This document shows positions 43,062-56,022 of a stretch of 64,000 bases of DNA, piece by piece. The position numbers and the translations under genes are program-made. The notes below the pieces were generated by a model. It was not told the origin of the DNA and ran no database searches. It was given only the letters and a program-made list of their open reading frames with translations. Source of the DNA: Orobanche coerulescens (taxonomy: Eukaryota; Streptophyta; Magnoliopsida; Lamiales; Orobanchaceae); assembly GCA_033398695.1 (NCBI GenBank), contig CM065806.1, forward strand, positions 43,549,001 to 43,613,000, written 5' to 3'. The first letter of the stretch is position 1. Each line of letters opens with the position of its first letter.

Positions 43062-44110
43062 TATGGCTTTGCTACTTATTTAACTCCGGTATGGATCTTT
43101 GGAAGAGGTCGTGGTCGCGGTCGTGGTCGTGGACGCGGCCGGGACGTGGGGCGGCCGGTGGGGCGGCCACGCCACGATCTTCGAGCCGGCAGATCTGGCG
43201 ACCGTCATAGCCATGCTTCTTCTCGGGAGCGTGCGATCTTGGTATTGCGGCCGTTATGCAACAGATGGTGAACCAAATGGCGGCAATAGCTCAAAGCGGT
43301 TCGTAACCCGGATCAAGCCCATGCTAATCGGGCGGAGCGGACCGTTGGCTCCAAGATGTCATCAAGATGCATCCTCCTCGGTTTCGGGAGCTTCGGACCC
43401 GATTGGTGGGAAGGGTGGATCAAGGAGATGTCTAAGGTCTTCGTTGCCACTAATCGTCCCGAGGACCGTAAAGTCCCTATTGCTCAATATTTTCTCACCG
43501 GGACGCTACTGACCGGTGGGAGGCCGTGGGCCCAAAGACCATGCCGCTTAGGCTGAGTTTCAAGAGTTGATGGAGATCGAATATTGCCGTGGCCGCCGAC
43601 AGGCTCGGTACATGCTTTTATGATGCTCAACCACGGATATCCCGTAGCTCAAGCAATTGCTGAATTTAACAAAGAGTTGGGTTATGTGAAGACCCAAGTT
43701 GTCGAGGAGAGTGACAAGATTTTCCATTTCTCCAGACGGATGAAGTTGCCGATCCGGGACTATATGTCGGGGCTCGTATGCACTACATTGAAGAGATTAT
43801 CGAGTAGGGCCCTTGCTTATGATATGTCGGTGACGGCGAGTGAGGCGGCCCGCGAGAGTAAGAAGCAGAAGTCCGGGAATTTTTCGGCCACAAGAGTGGG
43901 GGTCACAGAGATCCCAACTCGCTAACTTCCGCCGGCGGTGGTCCAGCTCACTGGGGTCCTCGTGGAACTACGGTGCTCCTTATCGTGATGTGAAGTGTTT
44001 CAATTGTGGTCGTACGGGCCACATCGGTCGTGTTTGTCCGAACCCTTTGCCGACGTGTAATCGGTGTGGCGGTCGGGTCACAAGTGCCGTCTGTGCCGAG
44101 AGAGAGAAAA
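43062..44110 (+). pseudogene. gag: TekD gag, frameshifted
   Basis: The N-terminus is a Gly-Arg repeat (GRGRGRGRGRGRGRD, about 43101-43145). The gag core is in another frame (WIKEMSKVFVATNRPEDRKV, 43411-43470). The following parts shift frame several times (IDVLCDDS-like matrix is not clear; FHFSRRMKLPIRDYMSGL, about 43722). Two zinc knuckles close it: CFNCGRTGHIGRVCP (43996) and CNRCGG (44058). At least three frameshifts are needed to join the pieces. Many lie at CCGG or GGCC-like spots, so some may be sequencing error. Confidence 0.75.
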
Positions 44111-46380
44111 TTCTTGGTGCCTGGGCTTCCATTCCAGCGCCTAGGGAACCAAGTGTGAATCAGGGATCGTTTGTTCCTCAGTCTCCGCCGAGTGCTAGTC
44201 GGGGGAGAGGTCGGGGTCAGCCCTCTAAGGGGGGAGCTTCCAGTGTCGGCTCCGCCCACCCGCGTGTCTATGAGATGCGGAGAGCCGATGATCCAGCGGC
44301 TACCGTAGCGACAGGTACCGTTTATATTCTTTCTCATCCTGTCAGTGTGCTTTTCGATTCTGGTGCTACGCATTCGTTCATATCTCTGGATTGTGTGCGC
44401 CGTTTGAATCTCGACCGTTTGACGCCTTGTGAGCCCTTCATCGTTAAGCTTCCTAGCGGTGATAGGATCGTTGGTGATCAGGAGGTTCGAGACTGTTCTG
44501 TGCTTATTTGTGAGAGGACTTGGCCCTCTAATCTTATTGTTGTGAGTATCGAGGGTGAGGATTTGATCCTTGGTGATGATTGGCTCGAGCGGCATGGTGC
44601 AATCATGAACTACCGCACGAGAATCATCACCATGTTGGCCGATGATGGAAGGCACTCTTTCGCGGGCGAAAGAGGGGGAACAGAAACTTCGTTATTAACG
44701 CCTTGAAGGCGATGAAACTCTGCGAAAGGGATGTATTGGTTATTGGTGCTATGCCTTGAAGGCGGAGAGTGGTGGAGTCGAGCTTTCGATTCCAATCGTT
44801 AATGAATTTCTGATGTTTTTCCCGACGAGTTACGGGATTACCACCGACCGTGAGGTCGAGTTCACTATAGAGTTAGAGCCGGGTGTGGCTCCTATCTCAA
44901 AGGCGCCCTATCGCATGGCACCTTCAGAGATGTCCGAGTTGAAGAAGCAGTTGAGTGAGCTTCTTGAGTCGGGGTATGTTCGACCGAGCGCCTCGCCTTG
45001 GGGCGCACCGGTCCTGTTTGTGCGGAAGAAGGATGGTTCGATACGTTTGTGTATCGACTATCGCGAACTAAACAAGGTGACCATCAAGAACAAGTATCCT
45101 TTGCCGAGAATTGATGACTTGTTCGATCAGTTGCAGGGAGCTGCGGTATTCTCGAAAATTGATTTGAAATCGGGATACTATCAGCTCCGGGTGAGAGAGT
45201 CCGATGTGCCGAAAACAGCCTTTCGGACGAGGTACGGACATTATGAGTTCGTAGTCATGCCTTTCGGGTTAACTAATGCGCCGGCGGTGTTCATGCAATT
45301 GATGAACAAAGTTTTTATCGAGTATTTGGATAAGTGCGTCGTCGTCTTTATTGACGATATTCTTATTTATTCGAGGAATGAGGAAGAGCATGCTCATCAT
45401 TTGCGGATAGTATTAGACATTTTAAGGACCGAGCAACTCTATGCAAAGTTCTCGAAATGTGAGTTCTGGCTGAAGGAAGTGATGTTTTTAGGTCACGTGA
45501 TTTCAGCCGAGGGGGTTCGTGTGGATCCGCAGAAGATTGAGGCCGTATTGGATTGGGCACCGCCCAAGAATGTGAAGGAGCTCCGTAGTTTCTTGGGTTT
45601 AGCTGGCTACTACCGTAGGTTCGTCGAGGGTTTCTCGAAACTGGCTCGGCCACTTACGCAGCTTGCTCCGAAATCCGAGAAGTTAAATGCGGAATGACGA
45701 GAGGCATCGAGTTTTGAGGAACTGAAGAAGCGTTTGACTTCAGCCCGATTTTGGCGTTGCCATGTGGCAACGAGGGTTTTGCCGTTTATAGCGATGCTTC
45801 GGGTCGTGGTCTTGGGTGTGTATTAATGCGGACGGCAAGACCATTGCCTATGCGTCGAGACAATTGAGGCCGTATGAGCTGAACTACCCTACTCATGATT
45901 TGGAGTTGGCGGCAGTCGTTTTTGCGCTCAAGATCTGGCGTCACTATCTTTTCGGCTCTACATGTCAGATTTTTACCGATCATAAAAGTCTGAAATTCAT
46001 ATTTACTCAGCGAGAGTTGAATATGAGGCAGAGGAGGTGGTTAGAGTTGATTAAGGATTATGACCTCGAAATCCTATATCACCCGGGTAAAGCGAACGTC
46101 GTGGCCGACGCCTTGAGTCGGAAACCAGTTGCGTTGCGAACGCTTGAGATCCTTACGCCTCAGCCTGAGCTTCGGAGGGCTTTGATCGAGTTAGACGTTG
46201 AGGTCTCGTTGCCGGGAGCTGTCGGGCAACTTTGTGCTTTAGAAATTTCATCATCTTTGATCGATGAAATTAAGCTGAAGCAATCAGAGGATCCGATGAT
46301 TACTCAAATCCGAGAGAACGTTCTTAAAGGAAAGTCTCCTGGATTTGTGATTCACGAGGATGGTGTTTTGAGATTCCAGA
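44111..46380 (+). pseudogene. pol: TekD pol: protease, reverse transcriptase, RNase H
   Basis: Protease has LFDSGATHSFISLD (DSG at about 44357) and LGDDWLERHGAIM. Its frame ends at 44706, so a frameshift precedes the reverse transcriptase. Reverse transcriptase is open from 44756 to 45697, with [20 protein letters not shown], the catalytic FIDDILIYS (about 45348) and [16 protein letters not shown] frameshift at about 45695 precedes RNase H ([31 protein letters not shown] to about 46125), which is open from 45816. The motifs are typical of Tekay chromoviruses. Confidence 0.88.
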
Positions 46381-47675
46381 GTCGGCTTTGTGTGCCGAAC
46401 GACTCAGAGTTGAGGCAGAGTATTTTACGGGAGGCCCATGCTACACCTTATTCCGTTCATCCTGGTACGAGTAAGATGTACAAGGACCTAAGGAGAAATT
46501 TCTGGTGGGATGATATGAAGGATGAGGTCGCACAGTTTGTAGCGAGATGTTTGACTTGTCAGCAGGTCAAAATCGAGCATCAGAGACCGGCTGGGTTATT
46601 GCAGTCACTTCCCGTTCCGGAATGGAAATGGGAAGATATATCGATGTATTTCGTTACAATTTTGCCGAGATCGAGGTCGGGCATGAATATGGTATGGGTG
46701 ATTGTTGATCGCTTTGACCAAGTCGGCACATTTTCCGGGCATCAAGGACACTTGGGGCCCGGAGAAGTTAGCTCGTGTGTTTATTGCGCAGATCGTGAGA
46801 CTTCACGGTACTCAAGTCTATTGTTTCGGATCGTGACGGCCGTTTTGTATCGCACTTGCGGGCGGTGCATAAGGCGTTAGGTACCGGTTGCGTTTGAGTA
46901 CCTCTTTTCATCCCAGCAGATGGATACGGAACGCACTATCCAGACGTTCGAGGACTTGTTGCGTGCCTGTGCCCTCGATTGGAGTAGTGACTGGGAGGAA
47001 CATTTGCCGCTGATCGAATTCACGTACAACAACAGTTGGCACGCGTCGATTCGGATGGCACCGTATGAGGCACTTTACGGGCGGCGATGTCGATCACCGA
47101 TTTGTTGGAATGAGGCGTCCGATTTGGTCGGGACCGAGCCGGATGTCGTTTTAGAGACGAGACGGAAGGTAGAGTTAATTCGGGAACGGATGTTGACTGC
47201 CCAGAGTCGACAGAAGTCGTATGCCGACGTCCGTCGTCGACCTTTGGAATTCGAGGTGGGAGACCACGTTTTGCTAAAGGTGTCGCCGACGAAGGGAGTT
47301 TTTCGTTTCGGGAAGAAAGGGAAGTTGAGTCCGAGATTTATCGCCCCTTCGAGATCCTCGGCGAGTAGGTGGATTGGCATACCGTTTGGCGTTACCTCCG
47401 GCCTTGAGTCATGTTCATAGCGTTTTCCATGTTTCCCGATTGAGGAAATATGTCCTGGATCCTAGTCACATCATCGATTATGGAGAGATTGATGTCGCGA
47501 AGATGTTACTTTCGAAGAGCGCCCTTTGAAGATTTTGGAGCATCGTGAGAAACGATTGAGGCATAAGACCATACCTTTGGTCAAGGTGCAGTGGTCGAGA
47601 CACGGTGTCGAGGAGGCAACTTGGGAAACCGAGGATAGCATGCGTGCTAGGTACCCCGAGTTGTTTGTTTCTTAA
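46381..47675 (+). pseudogene. TekD integrase with chromodomain
   Basis: The zinc-binding part (HPGTSKMY ... CLTCQQVK, 46456-46570) is followed by the core, where the first catalytic Asp is replaced by Tyr: EDISMYFV, codon TAT at 46647-46649. The family has Asp here. Frameshifts follow at about 46710, 46865 and 47345. Core pieces are SDRDG (other frame) and ERTIQTFEDLLRACALDW (46930). The C-terminus is a chromodomain (KILEHREKRLRHKTIPLVKV ... EEATWETE ... YPELF, about 47532-47670), which in chromoviruses targets integration to marked chromatin. Stop TAA at 47673-47675. Confidence 0.85.
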
Positions 47676-47710
47676 GTTTCGGGACGAAACTTATTTTTAG
47701 AGGGGTAGAA
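47676..47710 (+). other. TekD PPT region
   Basis: GTTTCGGGACGAAACTT, then AGAGGGGTAGAA just before the LTR. The same layout is in TekA. Confidence 0.75.
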
Positions 47711-49792
47711 TGTAATATCCGCATTTTTCTTTCCCTTGTAATGGTATTTCTGGTGTAATTCTCGATTGTAGTGACCCTCATGTATCCTTCAGTGTAACTT
47801 TTCCGTCATCTTTTGATCTGATTCTCGTAATTGTTGTGCGGAACCGCCGTTTCGGGGTTGCCGTGGATCCATTCTATGCTATGTTGCGTTTTGAGGTGTT
47901 CCGTTTGACGTTTCGTTCATATTCCGGTATTTTGGGTCGTTTATATCTTGTATCTAGCGCACGCTAAATTTCCTGTGTAGCGCACGCTAGAAATCCATTG
48001 GTAGCGCACGCTACGCTTAATTCGTAGCGCACGCTAACGATTTATCCCTGGGAGTGGCAGTTCAACTCCCAGCCCTCTGGACTATCGGAGTAGCGCACGC
48101 TACATCGTCTAGCGCACGCTAATGTCGGGAGACTAGCGCATGTTAAATTGTTCAGTAGCGCGCGCTAGTGTGACTGCCCGATCTTGGCGATTACACCGAA
48201 CTCAATCGATGCTAGTTAGCGCACGCTACTGGGTATAGGTAGCGCACGCTAACGGGTCGTGAGGTTTGGGCGCTGGCTCTGGACTCGTGATGTTCGGTAG
48301 CGCACGCTATTGGTCGATAGCGCGCTACCAAGAGGTTATTAGCGCACGCTACGCATGTATGGTAGCGCACGCTAACGCCAAAACCTCGCTTCGGATCGAC
48401 GCTAACAGAGGGTTGTAACCTATCCCGTTAGCGCACGCTAACCTTGAGGTCTTAGCGTGCGCTAACACTCCTCGGTTATATAAACCAGGAGTTGGCCGAG
48501 ATAATCACAAAATCTCATTTCTTCCTCTTTCCGCGGCCGAGCGACTCCCGAGCGATTTGAGGCGATTTTCTTCCTCCAATCACTTCAGAGATTCTTGTGC
48601 TTGAGTTCTTGGTGTAAGACTAACATCATCCACTTGTGTTTCTCATCCTAAATCCAAGGTAATCTCTTAGAACCCTACTTTTGGATGATTTGGGGGTTTT
48701 GGGATTTTCTTCCGATCCGTTCCGTTTCGTTGATGGATTCATGATGAATATGATTATTCTTGTTGGTATTCTTAGTTTCCCTATGGATTCATGGTATATT
48801 TCGTGATTTTTACGGAATCGAGAGGGTTCGGTTGTGGTCCGCCCTCGTTGTTGTTTATATACGAATATACATGAATCGTAGGCGGGTTTCGGGTGTATTC
48901 CATTTCCATAATCGTCTAGAGTTGGTTGTGATTGTGTTATTCGAATCGTTAGGTCCATTTCCGCCGGTTCCTTGCGGTCGTGTTCAACTCTTCCGTTCCG
49001 TTCGTGTCATCGTCTAATTAATCGAGGCAAGTATCCTTATGAACTTACAATCTTGACATAGTAGTTTTGTATGAGAAATTGTGTGTGTGTGTATGCTCAC
49101 TACGGGTTAGACTCGACGGGGTCTCGGTAGGGTTCCACGAAGCTGTGGACCGCGAGCTTGCTTTTAACCACTGTGGGTTAGATCCGACGGGGTCTCGGCA
49201 GGGATCCACGAAGCTGTGGGTCCGCGGTTAATTGTGGTGCATTTTACAAATGTGGTTTCGATTATTGGCATTTCCGGAAATGAGCGTTTTGGAAACTATG
49301 ATTTCTTGATGGCATGCATTACTATATGTGTAAGATGTAAGTTGTTCATTTGGTTACTTGTACTAGCGTAATTGCTAAACCCTCTGGGGACCCGTTTTGG
49401 GGAAATTCGTTTTATGAATTTCAGGTCAGGTTCATCGAGACGAGCGGGCGCTGGACCAGTACACGGATGATGGCCGTGCGTGATGACGGTGCACGAGTGA
49501 TGTTTTAGTGTCTTTTACCTTTTGTCTTTTGTGGTTTTGAACTAATAGTTGTACTCGAGTACTTAAGGGGTCCTTGTTCGTCTGAATTGTATTGTTGCTT
49601 ATTATGTTGTGTTGGATGATGATGTTATATTGACCGGTTGAACCGGGTGGGTTGTTCTGTTTTGCGTCTTTATGACGTGGTGTTATTTTATCGTTCCTGT
49701 GAGTCGTTGTGTATGATGCTGTTCAGCCTGGTGGGTCCCATATAGGGATTCACGGCGCTGTAATATACCTCGGATATCCTGGGGGTGTTACA
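47711..49792 (+). repeat. TekD 3' LTR (2082 bp)
   Basis: Matches the 5' LTR over its whole length. Differences are clustered in short GC-rich spots (see findings). It ends GGGGGTGTTACA and is followed by TGTCT. Confidence 0.95.
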
Positions 49793-49956
49793 TGTCTGGA
49801 TCGGGCGTATCGTGACGTCCATCTTGAGTCTTATTGATTGGTCGTTCACAGTCCATGTATAATCGGATCTGTTCGATAGTCGGGTTTGTCTTCGAAATCC
49901 TATATATGTGATTTGTATATGGTTGACGATTTTACTCTCTCGTGTATCTGTCCCCG
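49793..49956 (+). repeat. TekC-flanking sequence after TekD
   Basis: The target into which TekD inserted continues here after the TGTCT duplication. No ORF or motif is clear. Confidence 0.45.
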
Positions 49957-50461
49957 TTGACCCTTTATTGATCTCGTTCGGAGTTACCATATCATTGGCA
50001 ATCTCGTTTGTTATTGGTTCACTACTGATCTCGTTTGGAGTTACCACATCGATGGTCAACTCGTTTGTTATTGACCCTTTATTAATCTCGTTTGGAGTTC
50101 ACCCTATTGTTGGTAATGTCATTCGTTATTGATCCTTATTGATCCTGTTGGAGTTTACCGTATTGTTGGTATTCTCGGCTGTTGATCCTTTATTGATCTT
50201 GTTGGGATCTACCGTATCGTTGGTATTCTCTGTTGTTGATCCTTTATTGATCTTGTTGGAGTTTACCTTATCGTTGGTATTCTCGGTTGTTGATCCTTTA
50301 TTGATCCTGTTTGAGTTTACTGTATCGTTGGTATTCTCGGTTGTTGATCCTTTATTGATCATGTTGGAGTTTACCGTATCGTTGGTATTCTCGGTTGTTG
50401 ATCCTTTATTGATCCTATTGGAGTTTACCATATCGTTGGTATTTTCGACCGCTGATCTCTT
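49957..50461. repeat. Minisatellite with 57-bp then 54-bp units
   Basis: Unit core TTGATCCTTTATTGATC starts at about 49957, (50014), 50071, 50129, 50182, 50236, 50290, 50344, 50398 and 50452. Spacing is 57-58 bp at the left and then 53 or 54 bp. The right-hand units are the most uniform, the left ones are decayed. The minus strand encodes an 18-residue repeat (ENTNDTVNSNRINKGSTT), and the plus strand is open as well, simply because 54 is a multiple of three. The array is cut at 50462 by the Cop2 LTR. Confidence 0.88.
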
Positions 50462-51769
50462 TGCTGGAAAGTAAAACGCAGCGAAAGCGACGTTTGGGAA
50501 AGATGATAATCGCGTTTTACGCATCTACGAGCATAAGATCTATTTAGGCATGCTAATTAATTAATTACTAAGACTTTTGAAGAGTATTGGTTACTTCCGT
50601 CTTGATCACCTTGTATTTCTACCTTTAGATCTTCTAAAGTATGATCCGCCTTGAACCGGACGTTGTGTGGGCAACGAGCTACCGGATCTTGTTTGGACAT
50701 CCTTGGGATCGGCCGATTCACCTTTGTATGTGATCACTTTATTTTTCTTTGCTTTCTAGTATTCTATGAACACTCTTAGCAAATTAATTGTGTTATCTAA
50801 ATTGTAGAATCAAACACACAAGTCTAGATTTACAATTAGACACAAGAGGAAAAAATTGATCACACAACCTCACAAAAGCATGTACAAATCGGCCATCCAC
50901 CCTTATGTCCTATATATAGGCTCTTGGACTACTACTAGGGATCTTAAGGAGGATTATGGAAGGACTCCCAATAAATTCATCTTACCTTATTAGGACTCTT
51001 CCTAATATAATAAATCTATTAATATCAACTCAGTCCACTAAAAAGTTGATATTGCACTTCCTACCAAAATCCCAAATTACGAAATTGGGCTCCTCATTAA
51101 ATATATTATTTCCCGTGTTTAAGATATCAAATATCCATTAATTAATTATAAGCTACTGACAGCTTTAATTAATTAATATCTTATCCAAGAGTAGTACCGC
51201 ACGAGTCGGGACACGATTTCTAGTAATAATAATAACTGTCGTATAAACAATATTATTGCCCAAGATACGAGGCTTATTGAGTCGATCATTTTGACTCTCA
51301 CCTATGGTAAATCAAAACAATAATTATTATAAATACACAATTAAATATTATATACTTAGAATTAAGAAATAATAATTATCCGAGATTTACGTTCTTCTTA
51401 CAGTCAGTACATAAGACACTATCTCACCTCGATCCAGTTCAACGTATGCAAATACGCTAATGTATGCTAATAGTCAAGACCAACTATTCTCAAGCATACA
51501 CTACAACCTTTTATATAATTTGTCTAATAATTATATAGTTTGTGAACTATTATATTATTTTATAAGGCACCGATAATGTGATCTTCCATGTGACACCAAC
51601 ACACCACATTATCTACAATATAAAATAATTAGACATTTCATTTGCATAACCATAACGTGAATTAATATGCAAAACATGTGATTAAATGTAATTAATATTC
51701 TCATAGGTAGTAACAGGGAAATTAGGTAACACAAGCATAAAGTATGCTTTGCAGTATACAATCCTAACA
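50462..51769 (-). repeat. Cop2 3' LTR (about 1308 bp)
   Basis: On the minus strand it starts TGTTAGGATTGTATACTGC right after the PPT. The far end (TTTTACTTTCCAGCA, plus-strand TGCTGG at 50462) is inferred from TG/CA ends and from the break in the minisatellite; no second LTR is available to confirm it. Confidence 0.65.
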
Positions 51770-51780
51770 ATCTCCCACTT
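51770..51780 (-). other. Cop2 polypurine tract
   Basis: Minus-strand AAGTGGGAGAT, identical to the Cop1 tract. Confidence 0.8.
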
Positions 51781-51845
51781 ATACTCAAAGCATGCTTTTA
51801 AGTATACTACTCTATTACATAGTCTCTCATTTCTCCCACTTATAC

Positions 51846-54800
51846 TCAAAGCAATGCTGCCATACACCGTAATCCCATTCCTTCCACATGCCTTTCAAAA
51901 ACTTTTGAAGGTAGGCCTTTCGTGAAAGGGTCAGCAAGATTATCTTCCGATGCAACCCTGGCTACAACTACATCTCCTTTCTTTACGAAGTGTCGTATAA
52001 TGTGGTACTTGCAGTTGATATGTTTACTTGCCTGGTGGGCTCGTGGTTCCCTCGAATTTGCGACTGCACCGGTATTATCACAATAAAGTGTAATACCCTC
52101 TGGAATATCAGGAATCACATCTAAGTCCTGCAGGAAGTACTTGAGCCACACTGCCTCCTTGGCTGCCTCAGAGGCTGCCACGTACTCGGCTTCCATGGTA
52201 GAGTCCGAGATGCATTTCTGCTTCACACTCCTCCAACTAATGGCTCCACCTCCCAGGCTAAACACATAACCTGAAGTAGACTTGGACTTTTTTTTGTCCG
52301 ATGAAAAATCTGAGTCAGTGTAACCCACCAGAAACAGGTCGTCTGATTGATATACAAGCATGTACTCCCCAGTCCTTCTCAGGTACTTGAGTATGTGCTT
52401 GACAAAGAATCCAGTTGTCACAGTCACGGGTTTGACTGATATCTAGCAGCCATGCCCACGGCATGACAGATATCTGGTCTAGTGCAAAGCATCATACACG
52501 AGACTTCCCACAGCAGATGCATAAGAGACCATCTTCATGTCATTTATCTCCTTTTGTGTCTTAGGACACATGTTCTTGGATAGTTGAATTCCATGCCTGT
52601 AAGGTAGAAAACCTTTCTTGGAATTCTCCATGCTAAACCGCTTCAGCACTGTATCGATATAGGGTGCTTGGGATAAGCACAACAACCTTTTCTTCCGATC
52701 ACGAAAGATCCTGATTCCAAGGATGTGTCCTGCTTCTCCTAGATCCTTCATATCGAACTGCTCATATAGCCATACCCGTACGTCCGACAATTCCTTCACG
52801 TTGTTTCCAATCAGAAGGATATCGTCTACATACAGTACAATAAACACCAACACGTTTCCATCGCATTTCTTATACACACAACTCTCACTCGGATATTGGA
52901 CGAATCCATATGACTGGACAACTTCGTCAAAACGAGTGTTCCAAGATCTAGATGCTTGCTTAAGTCCATAAATGGATTTTTTAAGTTTGCACACCAAGTG
53001 CTCTTGTCCTTCAGCAATGAATCCCTCTGCTTGGCGCATATAGATTTCCTTGTCTAGACTCCTATTCAAGAATGCAGTCTTGACATCCATCTGCCGAATC
53101 TCCATATCCAAATGCGCAGCTATAGCCAAAAGAACCCGGATTGACTTAAGCATGGCTACCGACGAAAAGGTTTCATCATAATCGATACCCTCTTTCGGAG
53201 TGTAACCTTTTGCAACAAGTCTCGCTTTGAAGGTTTCAACCTTCCCGTCATGTCCTTTCTTTCGCTTGTAGACCCATTTACTCCTAATGGCTTGTACACC
53301 ATCAGGTAGCTCTACTAGCTCCCACACTTGATTGGAATCCATAGATCCCATTTCTGATTCCATTGCTACTTGCCAGGAGTCAGCCTATTTATCTTGGATT
53401 GCCTCCTTATAGGTCCAGGGATCTGATTCATCTTCACCTGGGATTGAGTCTGAAGACTTTCCCACGCCTATGAATCGTTCGGGCTGACGAACAACCCCCC
53501 CACTACGATGAGGCAAATCCTGAGTTGGTGTAAAAGTATCAGAATCGATACGTGGTGCAGTGTCAGTTGGCGCTTGTACGATTGGTATAGACGGAGTCTC
53601 GCCCCTCAGCTCTTCCAGAATTATCTCGCTCATGGGCTTGTGACTAATCATATAATCCTCTTCCAGAAATCGGGCATTGGTGCTAACAATGACCTTCTGA
53701 CCACAGGGACTATAGAATAATCCACCCTTCGTTCCTTAGGATATCCCACAAACACTCGTATACATACGAGATGCCAACTTATCAGCTTCCTTATTCAGCA
53801 CATGTGCTGGAGTACCCCAAATCCGAACATGTCCTAGACTGGGCTTACGCCCACTCCACAGTTCTGTAGGTGTTTTTGGAACTGATTTCGAAGGCACCAG
53901 GTTTAGAATGTACGCCGCTGTTTCTAAGGCGTATCCCCAAAACGAAATAGGTAAATCTGAAAAACTCATCATTGATCTAACTATTCTAAAAGAGTCCTAT
54001 TCCTTCTTTCAGCCACACCATTTTGTTGTGGAGTTCCCGGCGCGGTGAGCTGATACAAAATCCCCTCATTCGCGAAGAAATCCAAAAACTCTCCACTAAG
54101 GTATTCGCCACCACGATCAGATCGTAGTGACTTGATACTCTTCCCATGACGCTTCTCCGTTTCAGCCTTGACGTCTCTGAACTTGTCAAAGGCTTCAGAC
54201 TTACGTTGCATCAAATGGATGTATCCATATCTTGAATAATCATCTATGAACGTGATGAAGTATTCGAAACCACCCCTAGCCTGGATATTCATTGGACCAC
54301 ATACATCCGTATGAACCAATTCTAACACATTCTGAGCACGGTTTCCCTTAGTTTTAAAAACCCTTTTGGTCATTTTACCTTCCAGACAGGATTCACAAAT
54401 TGGAAATGACTCAACTTGGAGATCATCCAATGGGCCATCATCTACCAATCTTTGAATCCTTCCAAGGTTTACATGTCCTAACCGTAAATGCCACAGATAT
54501 GTTTGGTTTATGCTTGAAGGTTCTTTTCTCTTTTTAGGTTCAGACAAAGTGTTAAGTGATTTATGCATAGGAGTTTGTGCAGTATTAACGACATATAGTC
54601 CATCATTAAAAATACCTTTGCAAATATATTGACCGCTTCTTTTCTTAATAATGGCATCATCATCAAAAGAAACTGAATAACCATCGCTTTTTAATTTAGA
54701 AACCGAAATTAAATTCATTCTAAAATCTGGTAATAATAATACATTATTGAGAACTAATATTTTGTCATTAATCTCCAACTGCACAACTCCCACTGCAACA

Positions 54801-55786
54801 ACCATAAGCCTGGAATAATCACCCCAGTTTATGGTAATCTTGCCCGCACTAAGATGCTTGGTTACCTGAAAACCATGCGAGTCAAAGCAAACATGATCAG
54901 TGGAGCCTGAATCAACTATCCATGAAGTGGAAGAACAAGCTGCCAAACATGTTTTGACTACTAGTGCACGAGACATACCTTTCTTAAGAGCAGGAAAGTC
55001 CGCTTTAAAATGTCCTTTCTGACCGCACTTGTAGCACTTTCCCTTTGGCTTTTTGTTCGCCTCGGGGTGAGGAGCCTTGCTTTTCACCTTGAGGGTTGCC
55101 ACTTGCTTCTGGCCAACCTGCTTCTTCTTCTTTCCCCATTTGGGTTTGGAAGAAGTAGCACCGGTTGCCGCAAGAATCTGATGATAACCTTGTTTGAAGA
55201 GACCTTCAGCAGACTGAAGCTCTGTCAGAAGTTCCGCCAAACTATATGTCATACGGTTCATATTGTAGTTAAGGCGGAACTGCTCAAAGCTTCTAGGTAA
55301 GATGCCTAAGATAATATCGACCTGCATTTCCGCATCCATAGTAGCCCCCAGTATGCTCAGTTCGTTCAAATGAGACATCATTTTCAAAACATGGTCTCTT
55401 ACTGGGGTCCCTTCAGACATTTGGGTTGTCATCAATACCCTCATTGCATTTTGTCTAGCCGCCCGGTTATGATGACCAAACATCTCGGTGAGACTTTTCA
55501 TCATTTTCGTGGCCGAGCCCATCGTCTGATGTTGATGCTGCAATACATTTGTCAGTGAAGCTAAAATGTAACAGCGAGCCATCTCATCAGACTTTTTCTA
55601 TTTTCGGAATTCAGCCAACTCTTAGGGAGTGACATCCAGTTCTGGTTCTAGAGGGCTCTCCTCGATTAAGACAAATTTATGCCCCTCAGCAGTCAGGACA
55701 ATGTCAAGATTTCTTTTCCAATCGGCAAAGTTAGTGCCATCAAGTTTATTTTCTTTGAGAATAACATCTAGTGGATTGAAAGACAT
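51846..55786 (-). pseudogene. pol: Cop2 gag-pol with stops and frameshifts
   Basis: The ATG at 55786 (MSFNPLDVILKENKLDG) starts gag, which has in-frame TAA and TAG before 55582. From 55582 to 53981 the frame is open: gag core, a knuckle CYKCGQKGHFKADF whose last Cys is Phe, protease WIVDSGSTDHVCF, pre-integrase WHLRLGHVN, and integrase [28 protein letters not shown] one-base shift near 53985 and another near 53745 break the integrase C-terminus. Reverse transcriptase (53363-52479) has MDVKTAFLN and YVDD (52832-52821). A stop near 52480 and small indels precede RNase H (GYTDSDFSSD, MEAEYVAASEAAKEAVW), which ends at 51846. Confidence 0.87.
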
Positions 55787-56022
55787 CTGAGATAAAAATT
55801 AAAAACATCCATCACATAATGCATATCAAAATATATCGAAAAACCTCAAACACATATATATGCTAGCAACCAACAACTCGAAAAATCCACACATGCAAGC
55901 CACGATCGTGTGGACGTTTACACACACATTTCTCAAGTAGAGTTTTACGTCTTTAATTTTACTATCGAGTCAAATTATGTTATGACAAGTAAATTAATAG
56001 TTGGTTCCTGACCGCGTTGTCG
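55787..56022 (-). other. Cop2 leader and junction with AthR
   Basis: AT-rich, no ORF. The exact junction is uncertain. The sequence GGTGCGTCACGACAACG (minus strand, about 56032-56016) may be the AthR LTR end or a diverged primer site. Confidence 0.4.

Larger units (their letters stand above)
40786..49792 (+). mobile_element. TekD: structurally complete Tekay chromovirus retrotransposon (9007 bp)
   Basis: 5' LTR 40786-42855, PBS 42861-42872, gag and pol 43062-47675, PPT about 47699-47710, 3' LTR 47711-49792. The 5-bp duplication TGTCT is perfect (40781-40785 and 49793-49797). Order protease, reverse transcriptase, RNase H, integrase, chromodomain is that of chromoviruses. The coding region has multiple frameshifts and a lost integrase catalytic Asp. 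Confidence 0.95.
50462..56022 (-). mobile_element. Cop2: Ty1/copia retrotransposon (-), 5' LTR not found
   Basis: On the minus strand: leader (about 56022-55787), gag-pol (55786-51846), PPT (51780-51770) and 3' LTR (51769-50462). I find no PBS and no copy of the LTR upstream of gag, where AthR sequence follows, so the 5' end is truncated. Protein motifs resemble Cop1 but the LTRs do not. Confidence 0.82.

Noticed and set aside
50139..50474. Hydrophobic 111-codon ORF (+) and 132-codon ORF (-)
   Set aside because: Both frames are open because a 54-bp tandem unit without stops is repeated; there is no sign of a real gene.
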